Source: Tabrizicola sp.
Lineage (GTDB): Bacteria > Pseudomonadota > Alphaproteobacteria > Rhodobacterales > Rhodobacteraceae
Reading direction: 5' to 3'
Length of the DNA stretch: 64,000 nucleotides
Assembly (NCBI RefSeq): GCF_016793705.1
Contig: NZ_JAEULO010000001.1
Coordinates: 1-64,000, forward strand
The notes under the pieces were generated by a model. The model searched no databases. It saw nothing but the letters and a program-made list of their open reading frames with translations, and had not been told where the DNA came from. A program made the translations under genes and the position numbers. Position 1 is the stretch's first letter. Each line of letters begins with the position of its first letter. This document shows positions 17,734 through 27,006 of the stretch, piece after piece.

Positions 17734-18609
17734 ATGATGCAGCCGCTGGACAGTGACCTGATGCGCAGTTTCCTCGCGGTGGCGGACAACGGGTCGGTCA
17801 CGGCGGCGGCGGGGCGGCTGCACCGGACGCAGTCGGCGGTCAGCCTTCAGGTGAAACGGCTGGAGGAAAGTCTGGGGCAACCCCTGTTCGAACGCCAGGC
17901 GCGGGGGGTGGTGCTGACGCCCCGGGGGGAGCAGCTGGTGCCCTATGCCCGCCGGGTGGTGGCGCTCTTGCACGAGGCGGCGATCGCCCTGCGGGAGAAG
18001 CCGCTGGTCGGTCCGGTCCGGGTGGGGATTTCGGACGAATATTCCGGCACGGTGCTGCCCCGGGCGCTGGCCGCCTTCGACGAGCGACACGAGGGGGTGC
18101 AGGTCTCGGTCCGGGTGGACCATTCCAGCGCGCAGATCGCGGCGCTGGAGGCGGACGAGATCGACATAGGCGTGATCTACGACTGGTCCTATGTGCAGGA
18201 GGGCGAGGTGTTGTGCATCGACCCGACGGTCTGGGTCACGTCGCTGACCCATGCCCAGCACCTGCGCCGCCCGGTGCCGGTGGCGGTGTACTTCCGCTCG
18301 CAGTGGAGCCGGGATTATGCCGAGCATTCGCTGGACCGGCAGGGGATCGACTGGCGCGCGGCATGGTCCTGCGACATGGCGGGGGGGTTCCGGGTGGCGG
18401 TGATGAACGGGATGGCGATCGCGCCGCTCTCACGCAGCACGATCCCGGCGGGGTGTCGGGAACTGACGGCGGAGGACGGCTTTCCGATGGTCGACAACGC
18501 ACGGGTGGTCCTGCGGCGGAACCCGCGCGGGACCTCTCCGGCGGTGGAGGGGATGGCCGAGGTGCTGCGGGCGGCCTTCGCGCCGCTTGGCCGGGGGGCT
18601 GCGGCGTGA
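17734..18609 (+). CDS. LysR-family transcriptional regulator
   Basis: 291 aa. The N-terminal winged helix contains MRSFLAVADNGSVTAAAGRLHRTQSAVSLQVKRLEE (seen within residues 9-46) and LFERQARGVVLTPRG; the remainder is the periplasmic-binding-like effector domain. The divergent DUF1127 gene and the AT-rich spacer with TAGGTTTGATAGGTAACATA-like T-A motifs suggest autoregulation and control of that gene. The stop overlaps the GTG of the following MGMT gene by 4 bp (GTGA). Effector unknown. Confidence 0.88.
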   Translation: MMQPLDSDLMRSFLAVADNGSVTAAAGRLHRTQSAVSLQVKRLEESLGQPLFERQARGVVLTPRGEQLVPYARRVVALLHEAAIALREKPLVGPVRVGISDEYSGTVLPRALAAFDERHEGVQVSVRVDHSSAQIAALEADEIDIGVIYDWSYVQEGEVLCIDPTVWVTSLTHAQHLRRPVPVAVYFRSQWSRDYAEHSLDRQGIDWRAAWSCDMAGGFRVAVMNGMAIAPLSRSTIPAGCRELTAEDGFPMVDNARVVLRRNPRGTSPAVEGMAEVLRAAFAPLGRGAAA

Positions 18610-19052
18610 TCCGCGCGGGGCTGGTGGGCCCCTTCGGGCCGGTGGCGCTGGTGGAGCGCGAGGGCGTGCTGGTCGGGCTGGAATGGCGGCTGCCGGGGGT
18701 CACGGGGCAAACGGCGCTTCTGGACGAGGGTCTTGCGCAGCTGGCGGCCTATTTCGCGGGGCGGCTGAAGCGGTTCGACCTGCCGATGGACTGGGGCGCG
18801 GGGCTGAACGCCAGCGTCCGGCGGGCGATGGCGGACATCCCTTACGGCGAGACGCGGACCTATGGCCAGATCGCGAAACTGGTGGGGGCCGCGCCGCAGG
18901 CGGTGGGGCAGGCTTGCGGAGCGAACCCGCTGCCGATCCTGATTCCCTGCCATCGGGTCATGGGGACCGATTGGTTCGGCGGCTTCTCGGCGCCGGGCGG
19001 GGTGGAGACGAAGGCGGCGCTTCTCCGGCACGAAGGGGCGTTGCTGATCTAG
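18606..19052 (+). CDS. Methylated-DNA-[protein]-cysteine S-methyltransferase
   Basis: 148 aa from a GTG start that overlaps the LysR stop (GTGA). The active-site motif ILIPCHRVMG contains the acceptor cysteine, preceded by the helix-turn-helix region YGETRTYGQIAKLVG and AVGQACGANP (with the Asn-Pro pair conserved). It removes O6-alkyl groups from guanine in a suicide reaction. This is the short Ogt-like form. A separate fragment of the other Ada activity occurs at 47767. Confidence 0.9.
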   Translation: MIRAGLVGPFGPVALVEREGVLVGLEWRLPGVTGQTALLDEGLAQLAAYFAGRLKRFDLPMDWGAGLNASVRRAMADIPYGETRTYGQIAKLVGAAPQAVGQACGANPLPILIPCHRVMGTDWFGGFSAPGGVETKAALLRHEGALLI

Positions 19053-19125
19053 GCGGAACACCGGACTTGCCTGAACGGCTGGACGGGCGCAGACTTGGCG
19101 GCACCATTTTCAAGGAGTGCATTCG

Positions 19126-19620
19126 ATGACGACCGAAGCCGTTGCCGGGGGCCTTGTGCGCCCGCTCTTGATCTTCACAGGGGTCCTCGTGGCCGGGCAG
19201 GCCGTCCTGTACGGCATCGGCCAGACTTTTCCCGATTTCGACATGCCGTCGAGCTTTGGCCTGATCATCGCGATGGTGGCGGCCATGACCGGCGGCCAGA
19301 GCTTTGCCAAGGCCACGGGCCGCGCCTTCGCGGGCGGCGAGCAGCTGCGCTTCTCACTGACGGGCGTGGCGATTTCCATTGCGCTGTCTCTGGCAACCAT
19401 CGCCGCGATGTTCGCCTGGTACGGGGTGCCGTTCTCGACGGATATGCTGGCGCTGGTCATGACCGGCGACCCCACCATGGCGGCAGACATCAGACCCTGG
19501 CTACCGGTCATCTTCGGCATCGGCCTTCTGATCGGCTGGGCCGTGATCCACTTCGGTGCGGGTGCCGGGGCCAAGGGAATGCTGAAGCGGATGGCGAAGG
19601 ACGCCGCGAAGAACAGCTGA
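19126..19620 (+). CDS. Small integral membrane protein, probable ABZJ_00895 family
   Basis: 164 aa from ATG 19126, preceded by AAGGAG. Four predicted membrane helices at about 10-30, 38-55, 70-95 and 118-140. The cytoplasmic loop GGQSFAKATGRAF fits the GQxFxxxxGR pattern I associate with the ABZJ_00895 family, whose function is not known. It stands alone between MGMT and an EamA transporter; the 96-bp gap downstream shows no clear signal. Confidence 0.55.
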   Translation: MTTEAVAGGLVRPLLIFTGVLVAGQAVLYGIGQTFPDFDMPSSFGLIIAMVAAMTGGQSFAKATGRAFAGGEQLRFSLTGVAISIALSLATIAAMFAWYGVPFSTDMLALVMTGDPTMAADIRPWLPVIFGIGLLIGWAVIHFGAGAGAKGMLKRMAKDAAKNS

Positions 19621-19716
19621 CCCTATCAGTCGCGGTCCACTGGACTTATCGGCCCGCTTGCGCGCATTGAGCCGGGGGCTTACGCCTTTGCGTGACAGTC
19701 CCATGACAGGTGCGTC

Positions 19717-20553
19717 TTGAGCTTTGGCATCTTCCTGGCGGTCCTTGCGGCGGCCTTTCTCCATGCGCTCTGGAATGCGCTGATCAAGCTGGGGACCTCG
19801 AAGGTCGGCGGGATGGTGATCCTGTCCATTGTCGAGGTGCCGATCGGGCTGGCGGTGGTGATGGTGTCGAAGGCGATCAACCCGGCGGCCATTCCCTGGG
19901 TGATCGCTGCGGGCTGCACGCATTTCGCCTACAAGTTCTTCCTGACCTATGCCTATGACCGGGGCGATCTGAGCCGAGTCTATCCCATCGCCCGCGGGGC
20001 GGCGCCGATGATCGTGGCCCTGTTCGGGGCGGTCTTCCTGGCCGATGCGGTGACGGGCCGCGAATACATCGCCATCGCGGTGCTGGCGGCGGGAATCCTG
20101 CTGATGGCGCGGGGGGTTTTCGCGTCCGGCGAGGACCGGCGGCTTCTGCCCTTCGCCATCGGCTCGGCCTGCGCGACGGCGACCTATACGCTGATCGACG
20201 GGATGGGCGCTCGGGTTTCCGGCTCGCCCGCGGCCTATGTCGCCTGGGTCTTCGTGGCGGACGGGACGATTTTTACCCTGGGCATGCTGGCGCTGCGTGG
20301 CATCGACGTGATCCCGCGCAACTGGCGCGCCTGGCCGATGGGTGCCTTCGCCTCGGCGGCCAGCTATGGCGCCTATGCGGTGTCGATCTGGGCGATGACC
20401 TTCGCGCCGATCGCGGTGGTGGCGGCGCTGCGCGAGACCTCGATCCTGTTTGCGGTATTGATCGGCTGGCTGGTCTTCGGCGAGCGGATGACGGGCGAGA
20501 AGGCGCTGGCCTCGGTGATCATTGTCGCAGGGGTGATGCTGACACGGCTGTGA
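19717..20553 (+). CDS. EamA/DMT superfamily transporter
   Basis: 278 aa with ten predicted membrane helices arranged as two five-helix EamA repeats; SRVYPIARGAAPMIVALFGA in repeat 1 and ALRETSILFAVLIGWLVFGE in repeat 2 are typical. Translation begins at TTG 19717; no better ATG precedes the first helix. It probably exports metabolites or amino acids across the inner membrane, but the substrate cannot be predicted. It is convergent with pcs, with paired terminators between them. Confidence 0.8.
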   Translation: MSFGIFLAVLAAAFLHALWNALIKLGTSKVGGMVILSIVEVPIGLAVVMVSKAINPAAIPWVIAAGCTHFAYKFFLTYAYDRGDLSRVYPIARGAAPMIVALFGAVFLADAVTGREYIAIAVLAAGILLMARGVFASGEDRRLLPFAIGSACATATYTLIDGMGARVSGSPAAYVAWVFVADGTIFTLGMLALRGIDVIPRNWRAWPMGAFASAASYGAYAVSIWAMTFAPIAVVAALRETSILFAVLIGWLVFGERMTGEKALASVIIVAGVMLTRL

Positions 20554-20559
20554 GAGCCC

Positions 20560-20606
20560 AAGTTTCTTGAGCAAGAAACTTGTCAAAATCCTTGCTTAAG
20601 GATTTT
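20560..20606. terminator. Two adjacent hairpins between convergent genes
   Basis: AAGTTTCTTG-AG-CAAGAAACTT (20560-20581) and AAAATCCTT-GCTT-AAGGATTTT (20585-20606) are perfect stems. The second has A and T flanks so it can end transcription from both the EamA transporter gene and pcs. Confidence 0.75.
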
Positions 20607-20608
20607 GG

Positions 20609-21313
20609 TCACTTCACCCGCCGGATGCCCTCGGGGACCATCTGCTGCGCGATCCCTGCGAGCGCGAGGTAGAGTGAGGTCAGGACCAGCAGCCATTTGG
20701 CGACGGGTCCCTCGTTGAAATCCCACCAGGCGGCCCAGCCGGCCAGCGCGATCCAGAGGATGATCACGCCGAGCGAGAGTTCATACCAGCGGCTTGTCCG
20801 CACCGGATGGATGAACTTGAGGTTGGTGAACATCGTGATGGTCAAAAGGATCACGATCAGCAGGATCACCGTCTGGCTTGGTTCGGTCGCGAAAAGGACC
20901 AGCACCACCATGTTCCAGCAGGCCGGGAAGCCCGCGAAGCTCTTGTCCTTGGTCTTCATGCGGGTATCGGCGAAATAGACGACAGAACCGTAGCAGATCA
21001 CGATGATCGCCAGCCAGCCGGTCCAGCCGGGCAGGAGGCCGGATTTGAACAGTGCGAACGCCGGGATGAAGACGTAGGTGAGGTAGTCGACGATCAGGTC
21101 CATCAACACGCCGTCGTAGGTGGGCCAGTTCTTTCGCACGTCGAAACGGCGGGCCAGCGGGCCGTCGACTCCGTCGACAATCAGCGCGACCACAAGCCAG
21201 AGGAACATCAGGCTCCATTTCCCCTCGACCGCGGCCAGCATGGCGAACATCGACAGGACGGCGCCGGAGGCGGTGAGGAGATGGACGGAGAGGGCTTTAA
21301 GGCGGGGGTTCAT
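20609..21313 (-). CDS. pcs: Phosphatidylcholine synthase
   Basis: 234 aa, about eight predicted membrane helices. The CDP-alcohol phosphatidyltransferase motif DGVDGPLARRFDVRKNWPTYD followed by DLIVDY is present. PCS condenses CDP-diacylglycerol with choline to form phosphatidylcholine in one step, a route known from alphaproteobacteria. Single gene, convergent with the EamA gene and 50 bp downstream of xerC on the same strand. Confidence 0.92.
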   Translation of the reverse strand: MNPRLKALSVHLLTASGAVLSMFAMLAAVEGKWSLMFLWLVVALIVDGVDGPLARRFDVRKNWPTYDGVLMDLIVDYLTYVFIPAFALFKSGLLPGWTGWLAIIVICYGSVVYFADTRMKTKDKSFAGFPACWNMVVLVLFATEPSQTVILLIVILLTITMFTNLKFIHPVRTSRWYELSLGVIILWIALAGWAAWWDFNEGPVAKWLLVLTSLYLALAGIAQQMVPEGIRRVK

Positions 21314-21362
21314 GGGAATGTGATGGCGGATAACGCGGTCGGGCGCAACAGTTTGCCCGCGT

Positions 21363-22295
21363 TCAGGCGCGGGGATGGGCTTTTTCGTAGACCTCCATCA
21401 GCCGGGCCGCATCGACGGCGGTGTAGGCTTGGGTCGTCGACAGCGAGGCGTGGCCCAGAAGCTCCTGGATCGCGCGAAGGTCGCCACCGGCCGAGAGGAG
21501 GTGGGTGGCGAAGCTGTGGCGCAGCGCGTGTGGTGTGGCGGTGGCCGGCAGGCCGAGGCGCAGGCGGGCGCGCTCCATGGCCGACTGGATCAGGCGGGGA
21601 TTGACCGGGCCGCCGCGCGCGCCGCGGAAGAGGGGGTCGGAAGGGGCAAGATCGAAGGGGCAGCTAGCGACATAGGCGGCGACGGCGTCAGCGGCGGCGG
21701 GCAGGACGGGCACCAGGCGGGTCTTGCCGCCCTTGCCGGTGATGCGCAGCGTGGGCGGGAGGGGATGGTCGGCCCCGGTGAGCGAGAGCGCTTCGGAGAT
21801 GCGGAGGCCGAGTCCGTAAAGAAGCGTGGCGATGGCGGTGTCGCGGGCGGTGATCCAGTCCTCGCGGGAGTCGCTGCCGATGTCGTCCAGCATGGCGGCG
21901 GCGGCGTCTTCGCTGAGGGGGCGGGGCAGCTTCCGTCGGTGCTTCGGGCCGCGGGCGGAAAGGACAGTGGTGGCGTCGGTCTTCGTCCGGTCGGCGGCCC
22001 AGGCGGTGAAGCCCTTGACGGCGGAAAGGGCCCGGGCGAGGGAGCGGGGCGAGATGTGGGTGCGTTCAGCCGCCATCCAGGCGCGGAGATCGGACTGCGT
22101 GGTGCGGGCGACGGCGGCCAGACCCTCGGCTCCGCCGCGATGGGCGGAAAGGAATTTCAGGTAGCGTGCAACATCGCGGCGGTAGGCCTCGACAGTATTC
22201 TCCGCCGCACCCTCCAGGGCCGCAAGCTGCTGAAGCCATTGGGAAAGCGCCGCCCCGAGCGCGGGCGCGAGGAAGGGATCGCTCAGCCCAGCCAC
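21363..22295 (-). CDS. xerC: Tyrosine recombinase XerC
   Basis: 310 aa. N-terminal SAM-like DNA-binding domain and C-terminal catalytic domain with the Arg of GLGLRISEALSL, HALRHSFATHLL (His-x-x-Arg), LLGHASLSTTQAYT (His and the nucleophile Tyr). With XerD it resolves chromosome dimers at dif. Upstream partner DUF484 overlaps it by 13 bp, a conserved pairing, so this is the housekeeping recombinase rather than a phage integrase. Confidence 0.93.
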   Translation of the reverse strand: MAGLSDPFLAPALGAALSQWLQQLAALEGAAENTVEAYRRDVARYLKFLSAHRGGAEGLAAVARTTQSDLRAWMAAERTHISPRSLARALSAVKGFTAWAADRTKTDATTVLSARGPKHRRKLPRPLSEDAAAAMLDDIGSDSREDWITARDTAIATLLYGLGLRISEALSLTGADHPLPPTLRITGKGGKTRLVPVLPAAADAVAAYVASCPFDLAPSDPLFRGARGGPVNPRLIQSAMERARLRLGLPATATPHALRHSFATHLLSAGGDLRAIQELLGHASLSTTQAYTAVDAARLMEVYEKAHPRA

Positions 22296-22981
22296 CGGCG
22301 CATCGTCCGTTCGAAGACGCCGGCGAAGAAGGCGAGGAGGTCGGTGCCATGGGTGGACTTGAACTGGTTGGGATCTTCGGAGGCAAAGACCAGCACGGCG
22401 GGCAGGCGGTTCGGGCCGAGGTCGAGCCTCATCAGCGCCTCGGACTGGAACTCCTCGGCGCGGGGGCCGTAAAGGGTGGCGGCGAGTCCGGTGATCGAGC
22501 GCAGGACGACGGGCCGACCAGGGCCGTTGCGGCCGTTGGTCAGGTAGTTCCCGACAAAGCCCGCCGGCGCGACCTGGAGCACCTCGCCAAGGCGGCGGAG
22601 GGTGGGGTCGCTGCTGCCATCCTCGTTCAGCGTTTCCAGCACCAGGCGCACCATGTCGACGCGAAGGGTCTGTGCAACCTCGTTCGTGAGCGCCTTCATG
22701 AAGGCCTCGAAGTTCGTTGGTTCAAGGAGTTGCAGGATCGCGCGGTGGACCTGGTTGGTGCCTGCGAGGTTCTCATAGGCCGCCGCAATGACGGAGCGGT
22801 GGGTATCCTCCAGCCGGTCGAGACGGGTCTCCAGCCGCTGCATGGCGATGCCACGCAGGTCGACGATGTTCGCCCCCATGGCGCGTTCGTTGGCGGCGAC
22901 AAGGGCATTCATCACGTCGCGGTCTTCCAGCAGCCGCTCGGGCTGGGCAAGGATGCGGTCGCGCAGGTCGGGTTCGATCAT
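22283..22981 (-). CDS. DUF484 family protein
   Basis: 232 aa from ATG 22981 (MIEPDLRDRIL); an in-frame ATG 51 bp upstream is less likely. A coiled coil (ERAMGANIVDLRGIAMQRLE) leads into a GAF-like domain with GPRAEEFQSEALMRL and LVFASEDPNQF. DUF484 is encoded next to xerC in many proteobacteria; no biochemical role is established. It overlaps xerC by 13 bp, and the 169 bp to hemE show only a GC-rich inverted repeat near 23110-23147. Confidence 0.85.
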   Translation of the reverse strand: MIEPDLRDRILAQPERLLEDRDVMNALVAANERAMGANIVDLRGIAMQRLETRLDRLEDTHRSVIAAAYENLAGTNQVHRAILQLLEPTNFEAFMKALTNEVAQTLRVDMVRLVLETLNEDGSSDPTLRRLGEVLQVAPAGFVGNYLTNGRNGPGRPVVLRSITGLAATLYGPRAEEFQSEALMRLDLGPNRLPAVLVFASEDPNQFKSTHGTDLLAFFAGVFERTMRRWLG

Positions 22982-23150
22982 TTTGGCAGGCCAGTCCCGG
23001 GTCGGATTTCGGAGAGTATAGGCGACCGGCAAACGCCTTGGCGACAGGGTTGCGACAAGACGGAGAGGCGGACGGGCAGGGATGCAACAGTGGGGCGATC
23101 CAGGTGCAGGGCGCGCGTGATGCGGGCGAGACGCGCCCCGGCGCGCGGGT

Positions 23151-24179
23151 TCACGTCCCCCGGATCGTGTCGATCATCAGTTGCACGTGGTCGGGGTGGG
23201 CATCCGGCGTGATCCCGTGGCCGAGGTTGAAGATGTGCGGGCCGTTCGAGAAGGCCTTCACCACATGGCGGGTGGCGGCGATGAGAGCCTGGCCGCCCGT
23301 GACCATGTGCTCTGGCGCCAGGTTGCCCTGGACGCAGCCGTCGACCTGGACGTTGGCGGCGGCCCATTCCGGGCTGACGGAATTGTCGATGGCGACGCAA
23401 TCGGCACCGGTGCGGTGGGCGAAGCCGATGTAACCCTGCCCGGCCTCGCGCGGGAAGGCGATGACGGGGATGCCGGGGTGGCGGGCTTTCAACGCGGCGA
23501 TGATGGTCGCGGCAGGAGCTTCGGCGAAATCGCGGAAGTCCTGGCCTTTGAGGCTTCCCGCCCAGCTGTCGAAGAGCTTTACCACCTCGGCCCCGGCCTC
23601 GATTTGCGCGGAGAGGTATTCGATGGTCGCCTCGGTGATGCGGTCGATCAGGGCCTGGAAGGTCGGGCGGTCGTGGGCTTTCAGTCCGTGGGCGGCGGCC
23701 TGGTCGGGGGTGCCGCGCCCGGCGATCATGTAGGTGGCGACGGTCCAGGGGGCGCCGGCGAAACCGATGAGGGTAGTTTCCCGGGGCAGTTCGCGGGACA
23801 GGATGCGGACGGTTTCGTAGACCGGGCCGAGGGTGTCGTGGATCGCTTCGACGGGCTTGAGGTTGGCAACCTGGCCGGGGGTGTCGGTGGTCTCCATCCG
23901 GGGCCCCTCGCCGGTCTCGAACCACAGCTTCGGGCCGAGGGCCTGGGGCAGCAGCAGGATGTCGGCGAAGAGGATGGCCGCGTCGAAGCCGTAGCGGCGG
24001 ATCGGTTGCAAGGTGACTTCGGCGGCGAGGTCCGGCGTGTAGCAGAGTGTCAGGAAATCGCCCGCCTTCGCCCGCGTCTCGCGATATTCCGGCAGGTAGC
24101 GGCCCGCCTGGCGCATCATCCAGATCGGGGGCGTGGGCAGGACCTCGCCCTTCAACGCGCGCAGGATCGTCTTGGTCAT
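23151..24179 (-). CDS. hemE: Uroporphyrinogen decarboxylase
   Basis: 342 aa from ATG 24179. Family motifs [18 protein letters not shown] at the N-terminus (substrate-binding Arg residues), [27 protein letters not shown] and the C-terminal [12 protein letters not shown]. It decarboxylates the four acetate side chains of uroporphyrinogen III. Divergent from the substrate-binding-like gene that precedes hemC, so hemE and hemC form a split haem locus around 24.2 kb. Confidence 0.97.
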   Translation of the reverse strand: MTKTILRALKGEVLPTPPIWMMRQAGRYLPEYRETRAKAGDFLTLCYTPDLAAEVTLQPIRRYGFDAAILFADILLLPQALGPKLWFETGEGPRMETTDTPGQVANLKPVEAIHDTLGPVYETVRILSRELPRETTLIGFAGAPWTVATYMIAGRGTPDQAAAHGLKAHDRPTFQALIDRITEATIEYLSAQIEAGAEVVKLFDSWAGSLKGQDFRDFAEAPAATIIAALKARHPGIPVIAFPREAGQGYIGFAHRTGADCVAIDNSVSPEWAAANVQVDGCVQGNLAPEHMVTGGQALIAATRHVVKAFSNGPHIFNLGHGITPDAHPDHVQLMIDTIRGT

Positions 24180-24284
24180 CGGCTGTCTCCGGTTTCGGTC
24201 TGCCTTGCCCGCGCGGGTCCGGGGTGTCAAGCTTGTGCGGCCGACCGGACTGTCGCACCCCCCGTCATGACTGGAAACCCGCCG

Positions 24285-25004
24285 ATGAAATTCGCCTGGC
24301 TGAGCGAGCCGCCGTTCTGCTTTCGTGAAGCTGGGGGTGTGGTGCGGGGCTGCGACGTGGAACTGGCGGAGCTGGTGGCGGGGCGGCTGGGCCTGGGTTT
24401 CGCGCCGGTCGAGGCCAGCTTCGCCGAACTGCTGCCGGGGTTGGCCGGGGGGCGGTGGCAGATGACCACCGGGCTTTTCGTGACCGAGGACCGGCAGAAG
24501 CTGGCGCTCTTCAGCCGACCGATCTGGGCGTTGGTGGACGGGCTGCTGGTTCGGCGCGGCAATCCGCTGGGGCTGTCCGGCTATGCTTCGGTCGCCGGGG
24601 CGGGGGCGGTGCTGGCGGTCATCCGCGATCAGGTGCAGCACCGCTCGGCGCTGGACCTGGGGGTGGCGGAGGGGCGGATCCTGGTGTTCGGGACCTATGC
24701 CGAGGCCGCTGCGGCGGTGGCTTCGGGCAAGGCGGATGCCTATGCAAGCGTCTGGCGCGCCCATGCCGGGTTCCTGACGCAGAACCCTGAGGCGGCGCTG
24801 GAAGCGGTTGAGGCCCCTGTGGGCGAAGCGGCCCCTGCCTTCGGGGCCTTCGCCTTCGCGTTGGGGGAGGACGCGCTTTGCGATGCGGTGAATGGGGCGC
24901 TGGCGGGCTATCTCGGCAGCGTAGAGCACCGGCGGATGATGGCGCGGCACGGCTTTGGCACGGTCGAGGTCGACCGGCTGTTGGGCGGGCCGGGGGCGGG
25001 CTGA
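24285..25004 (+). CDS. Solute-binding family 3-like protein without signal peptide
   Basis: 239 aa from ATG 24285; ATG 24267 would add six residues. The sequence starts directly with the first strand of an SBP_bac_3 fold ([13 protein letters not shown], then [20 protein letters not shown]) and shows [22 protein letters not shown], the hinge-region pattern of amino-acid binding proteins. There is no export signal or lipobox, and no permease genes nearby. It may be a cytoplasmic ligand sensor or a protein that lost its leader. It lies 66 bp upstream of hemC and may be co-transcribed. Confidence 0.65.
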   Translation: MKFAWLSEPPFCFREAGGVVRGCDVELAELVAGRLGLGFAPVEASFAELLPGLAGGRWQMTTGLFVTEDRQKLALFSRPIWALVDGLLVRRGNPLGLSGYASVAGAGAVLAVIRDQVQHRSALDLGVAEGRILVFGTYAEAAAAVASGKADAYASVWRAHAGFLTQNPEAALEAVEAPVGEAAPAFGAFAFALGEDALCDAVNGALAGYLGSVEHRRMMARHGFGTVEVDRLLGGPGAG

Positions 25005-25070
25005 GGCGCGGGGCGATCTGTCGCCCCCGGTATGGTTGTCAGGACCGGCGGGTCCGGATAGGGAAGGGAC

Positions 25071-26009
25071 ATGACCCACGACCTTCCCACCCCCGACCGG
25101 CCCCTGAAGATCGGCACCCGCGGCTCGCCGCTTGCGCTCTGGCAGGCGCAAGAGGTGCGGCGCTGCCTGATGACGGCCTTCGACCTGCCGGAAGCGGCTT
25201 TCGAGGTGGTGGTGATCAAGGTCCTGGGCGACCAGGTGCAGGACAAGGCCCTGCGCGAGATCGGGGGGAAAGGGCTTTTCACCCGCGAGATCGAGGAAGC
25301 TCTCCTAGACGGCGGCATCGACATCGCGGTGCATTCGATGAAGGACATGCCGACCTTGCAGCCCGAGGGGCTGGTGCTGGACTGCTATCTGAAACGGGCG
25401 GATGTGCGCGATGCTTTCGTCTCGCCGCGCTACGGGTCGATTGCGGAGTTGCCGGAGGGCGCGGTTGTCGGGTCGTCGTCCTTGCGGCGGCGGGCGCAGC
25501 TGGCGCTAAGGCGGCCGGACCTGAAGCTGGTGGAGTTCCGGGGCAATGTGCAGACGCGGATGCGAAAGCTGGAGGAGGGGGTGGCCGAGGCTACTTTCCT
25601 TGCCATGGCGGGGTTGACGCGGCTGGGGATGCTGTCGGTGGCGCGCGGGGCCATCGCGCCGGAGGAGATGCTGCCGGCGGTGGCGCAGGGGGCCATCGGG
25701 GTGGAGCGGCGGGTTGCGGATGGTCGGGTGGCGGCGCTGCTGGCAGCGGTGCATGACCGGGAGACGGGCTTGCGGCTGGCGGCGGAGCGGAGCTTCCTGT
25801 TGCGGCTCGACGGGTCGTGCCAGACGCCGATTGCCGGGCTGGCGGTGATCGAGGGGGACGAACTGTGGCTGCGGGGGGAAATCCTGCGGCCGGATGGCTC
25901 GGAATCGGTGGCGGGCGAGCGGCGGGGGCCGGTGGGCGAGGGCGCGGAGATCGGGCGGGCGCTGGCGGAGGAGCTGCTGGAGCGCGCGGGGCCGGGGTTC
26001 TTCGGCTGA
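25071..26009 (+). CDS. hemC: Hydroxymethylbilane synthase (porphobilinogen deaminase)
   Basis: 312 aa. Motifs [45 protein letters not shown] and [11 protein letters not shown]; the dipyrromethane cofactor attaches to the Cys of [11 protein letters not shown] near residue 250. It polymerises four porphobilinogens. It is transcribed away from hemE. A GC-rich hairpin repeat follows its stop directly and may act as terminator. Confidence 0.97.
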   Translation: MTHDLPTPDRPLKIGTRGSPLALWQAQEVRRCLMTAFDLPEAAFEVVVIKVLGDQVQDKALREIGGKGLFTREIEEALLDGGIDIAVHSMKDMPTLQPEGLVLDCYLKRADVRDAFVSPRYGSIAELPEGAVVGSSSLRRRAQLALRRPDLKLVEFRGNVQTRMRKLEEGVAEATFLAMAGLTRLGMLSVARGAIAPEEMLPAVAQGAIGVERRVADGRVAALLAAVHDRETGLRLAAERSFLLRLDGSCQTPIAGLAVIEGDELWLRGEILRPDGSESVAGERRGPVGEGAEIGRALAEELLERAGPGFFG

Positions 26010-26012
26010 GCC

Positions 26013-26064
26013 GGGTGCCCCCCACCCCCATCCCCTCCCCACGGAGGCGGAGGGGAGGCGCGCT
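26013..26064. repeat. GC-rich hairpin repeat, copy A
   Basis: CCCCCCACCCCCATCCCCTC followed by CCCACGGAGGCGGAGGGGAGGCGC. Stem CCCCTCC...GGAGGGG. Related copies at 30285, 30625 and 47681, all intergenic or at gene ends. Confidence 0.7.
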
Positions 26065-26085
26065 TCGGTCGCGGGCCACGCAGGC

Positions 26086-26140
26086 GGAGAGGGTGCATGC
26101 CTCCGGCGGGAGTATTTTGAGAAGAGCAAATGGGTCCTGG
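26086..26140. repeat. Rhodobacteraceae gene-end element, copy 1
   Basis: GCATGCCTCCGGCGGGAGTA followed by TTTTGAGAAGAGCAAATG. I recognise this GGCGGGAGTATTTT-...-AAATG pattern as very common after genes in Rhodobacteraceae genomes. Variants occur at 28428 and 49945. Confidence 0.55.
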
Positions 26141-26204
26141 GTGGAGTGTTCTGGCGGCGGGCGCATGACCGGCTGCTGCGCGGTACAGCTTTGGAGGCCG
26201 ATGC

Positions 26205-26927
26205 TTGACCGACCCTGAACTGGACCAGGCTTTGACCACGGCCCTGGCCGAGCCGCCTCAGCGGGTGCGGGCGGTCGTGCTACCGGACGGGCGTCGGTTC
26301 TGGCTGAAACGGGTGGAGCGGCTGTCGGGGCGACTGCGGTTGCAGAAGGGCGACCCCGCGCGTGCCTTCGCGGCAGAACGGGAGGGGCTGCGCGCGGTGG
26401 CGGCGGCAGGGGTGCCGGTGGCGGAAGTGACGGCGGAGGGGCCGGATTGGGTGCTGATGCCGGATGCCGGGCCGACCCTTCCAACAGTGGTACGGCAGTC
26501 GGACGTCGACGAGGCAGGCCGACTGCGCGCCTTCGCCGCTGCGGGCAGGGCCCTTGGACGGCTGCACTGGGCCGGGATGGCACATGGCCGCCCCGCTGTG
26601 CGGGATGTCTGCTGGGACGGACGGGAGGCGCGGTTCATCGACCTGGAGCGGTTCCGCCGGGCGCGGCGGGCCGGGTTCTGGCAGGCGGCGGATGTGGTGA
26701 TGTTCGCGCAGACGGCCTTCACGGCCTGGCCCGGTGATCCGCGCTGGCTGGATGCGGCGCTGGCGGCCTATGCGGTTTCTGCGCCGGAGGGGGCGATGGC
26801 CTCGGTCCGGCGGCTGGCGGGGTGGCTGGCGCCGGTGGGATGGCTGGCGACGGGGCTGTCGGCGCTGCGGCCGGGAAGCCGGGAGTTGCAGGCGGTGGGG
26901 CTGACTTTGGGGCGGTTGCGGCGGTAG
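26205..26927 (+). CDS. Kinase-like protein (Kdo/WaaP-like phosphotransferase fold)
   Basis: 240 aa from TTG 26205. LHWAGMAHGRPAVRDVCW followed by FIDLERFRR resembles the catalytic and metal-binding loops (HGRxxxRDxxW, DxE) of lipopolysaccharide-type small-molecule kinases; the ATP-binding lysine could be in RRFWLKRVERL. The C-terminal part has a hydrophobic segment near residues 200-220. Substrate unknown; a lipid or LPS sugar is a guess from the fold. It follows hemC by 195 bp of repeat-rich sequence and is convergent with lpd. Confidence 0.55.
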   Translation: MTDPELDQALTTALAEPPQRVRAVVLPDGRRFWLKRVERLSGRLRLQKGDPARAFAAEREGLRAVAAAGVPVAEVTAEGPDWVLMPDAGPTLPTVVRQSDVDEAGRLRAFAAAGRALGRLHWAGMAHGRPAVRDVCWDGREARFIDLERFRRARRAGFWQAADVVMFAQTAFTAWPGDPRWLDAALAAYAVSAPEGAMASVRRLAGWLAPVGWLATGLSALRPGSRELQAVGLTLGRLRR

Positions 26928-26955
26928 GCGGTCTGCTCGTCGGTGACGTCGTCCT

Positions 26956-26977
26956 TCCTCGCGGGATTCGGCGAGGA
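26956..26977. terminator. Possible terminator hairpin between convergent genes
   Basis: TCCTCGC-GGGATTCG-GCGAGGA, a 7-bp stem between the stops of the kinase-like gene and lpd. No T tract, so only suggestive. Confidence 0.3.
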
Positions 26978-27006
26978 GGTTACGCAATCAACGACGAGCG
27001 GCTTTG

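Noticed and set aside
21363..22295. Phage or integron integrase
   Set aside because: Sequence, length and the DUF484 partner identify housekeeping XerC; there is no att site or cargo.
23181..24284. Upstream extension of the solute-binding-like gene through hemE
   Set aside because: The extra sequence is antisense to hemE. The recognisable domain begins at 24285.
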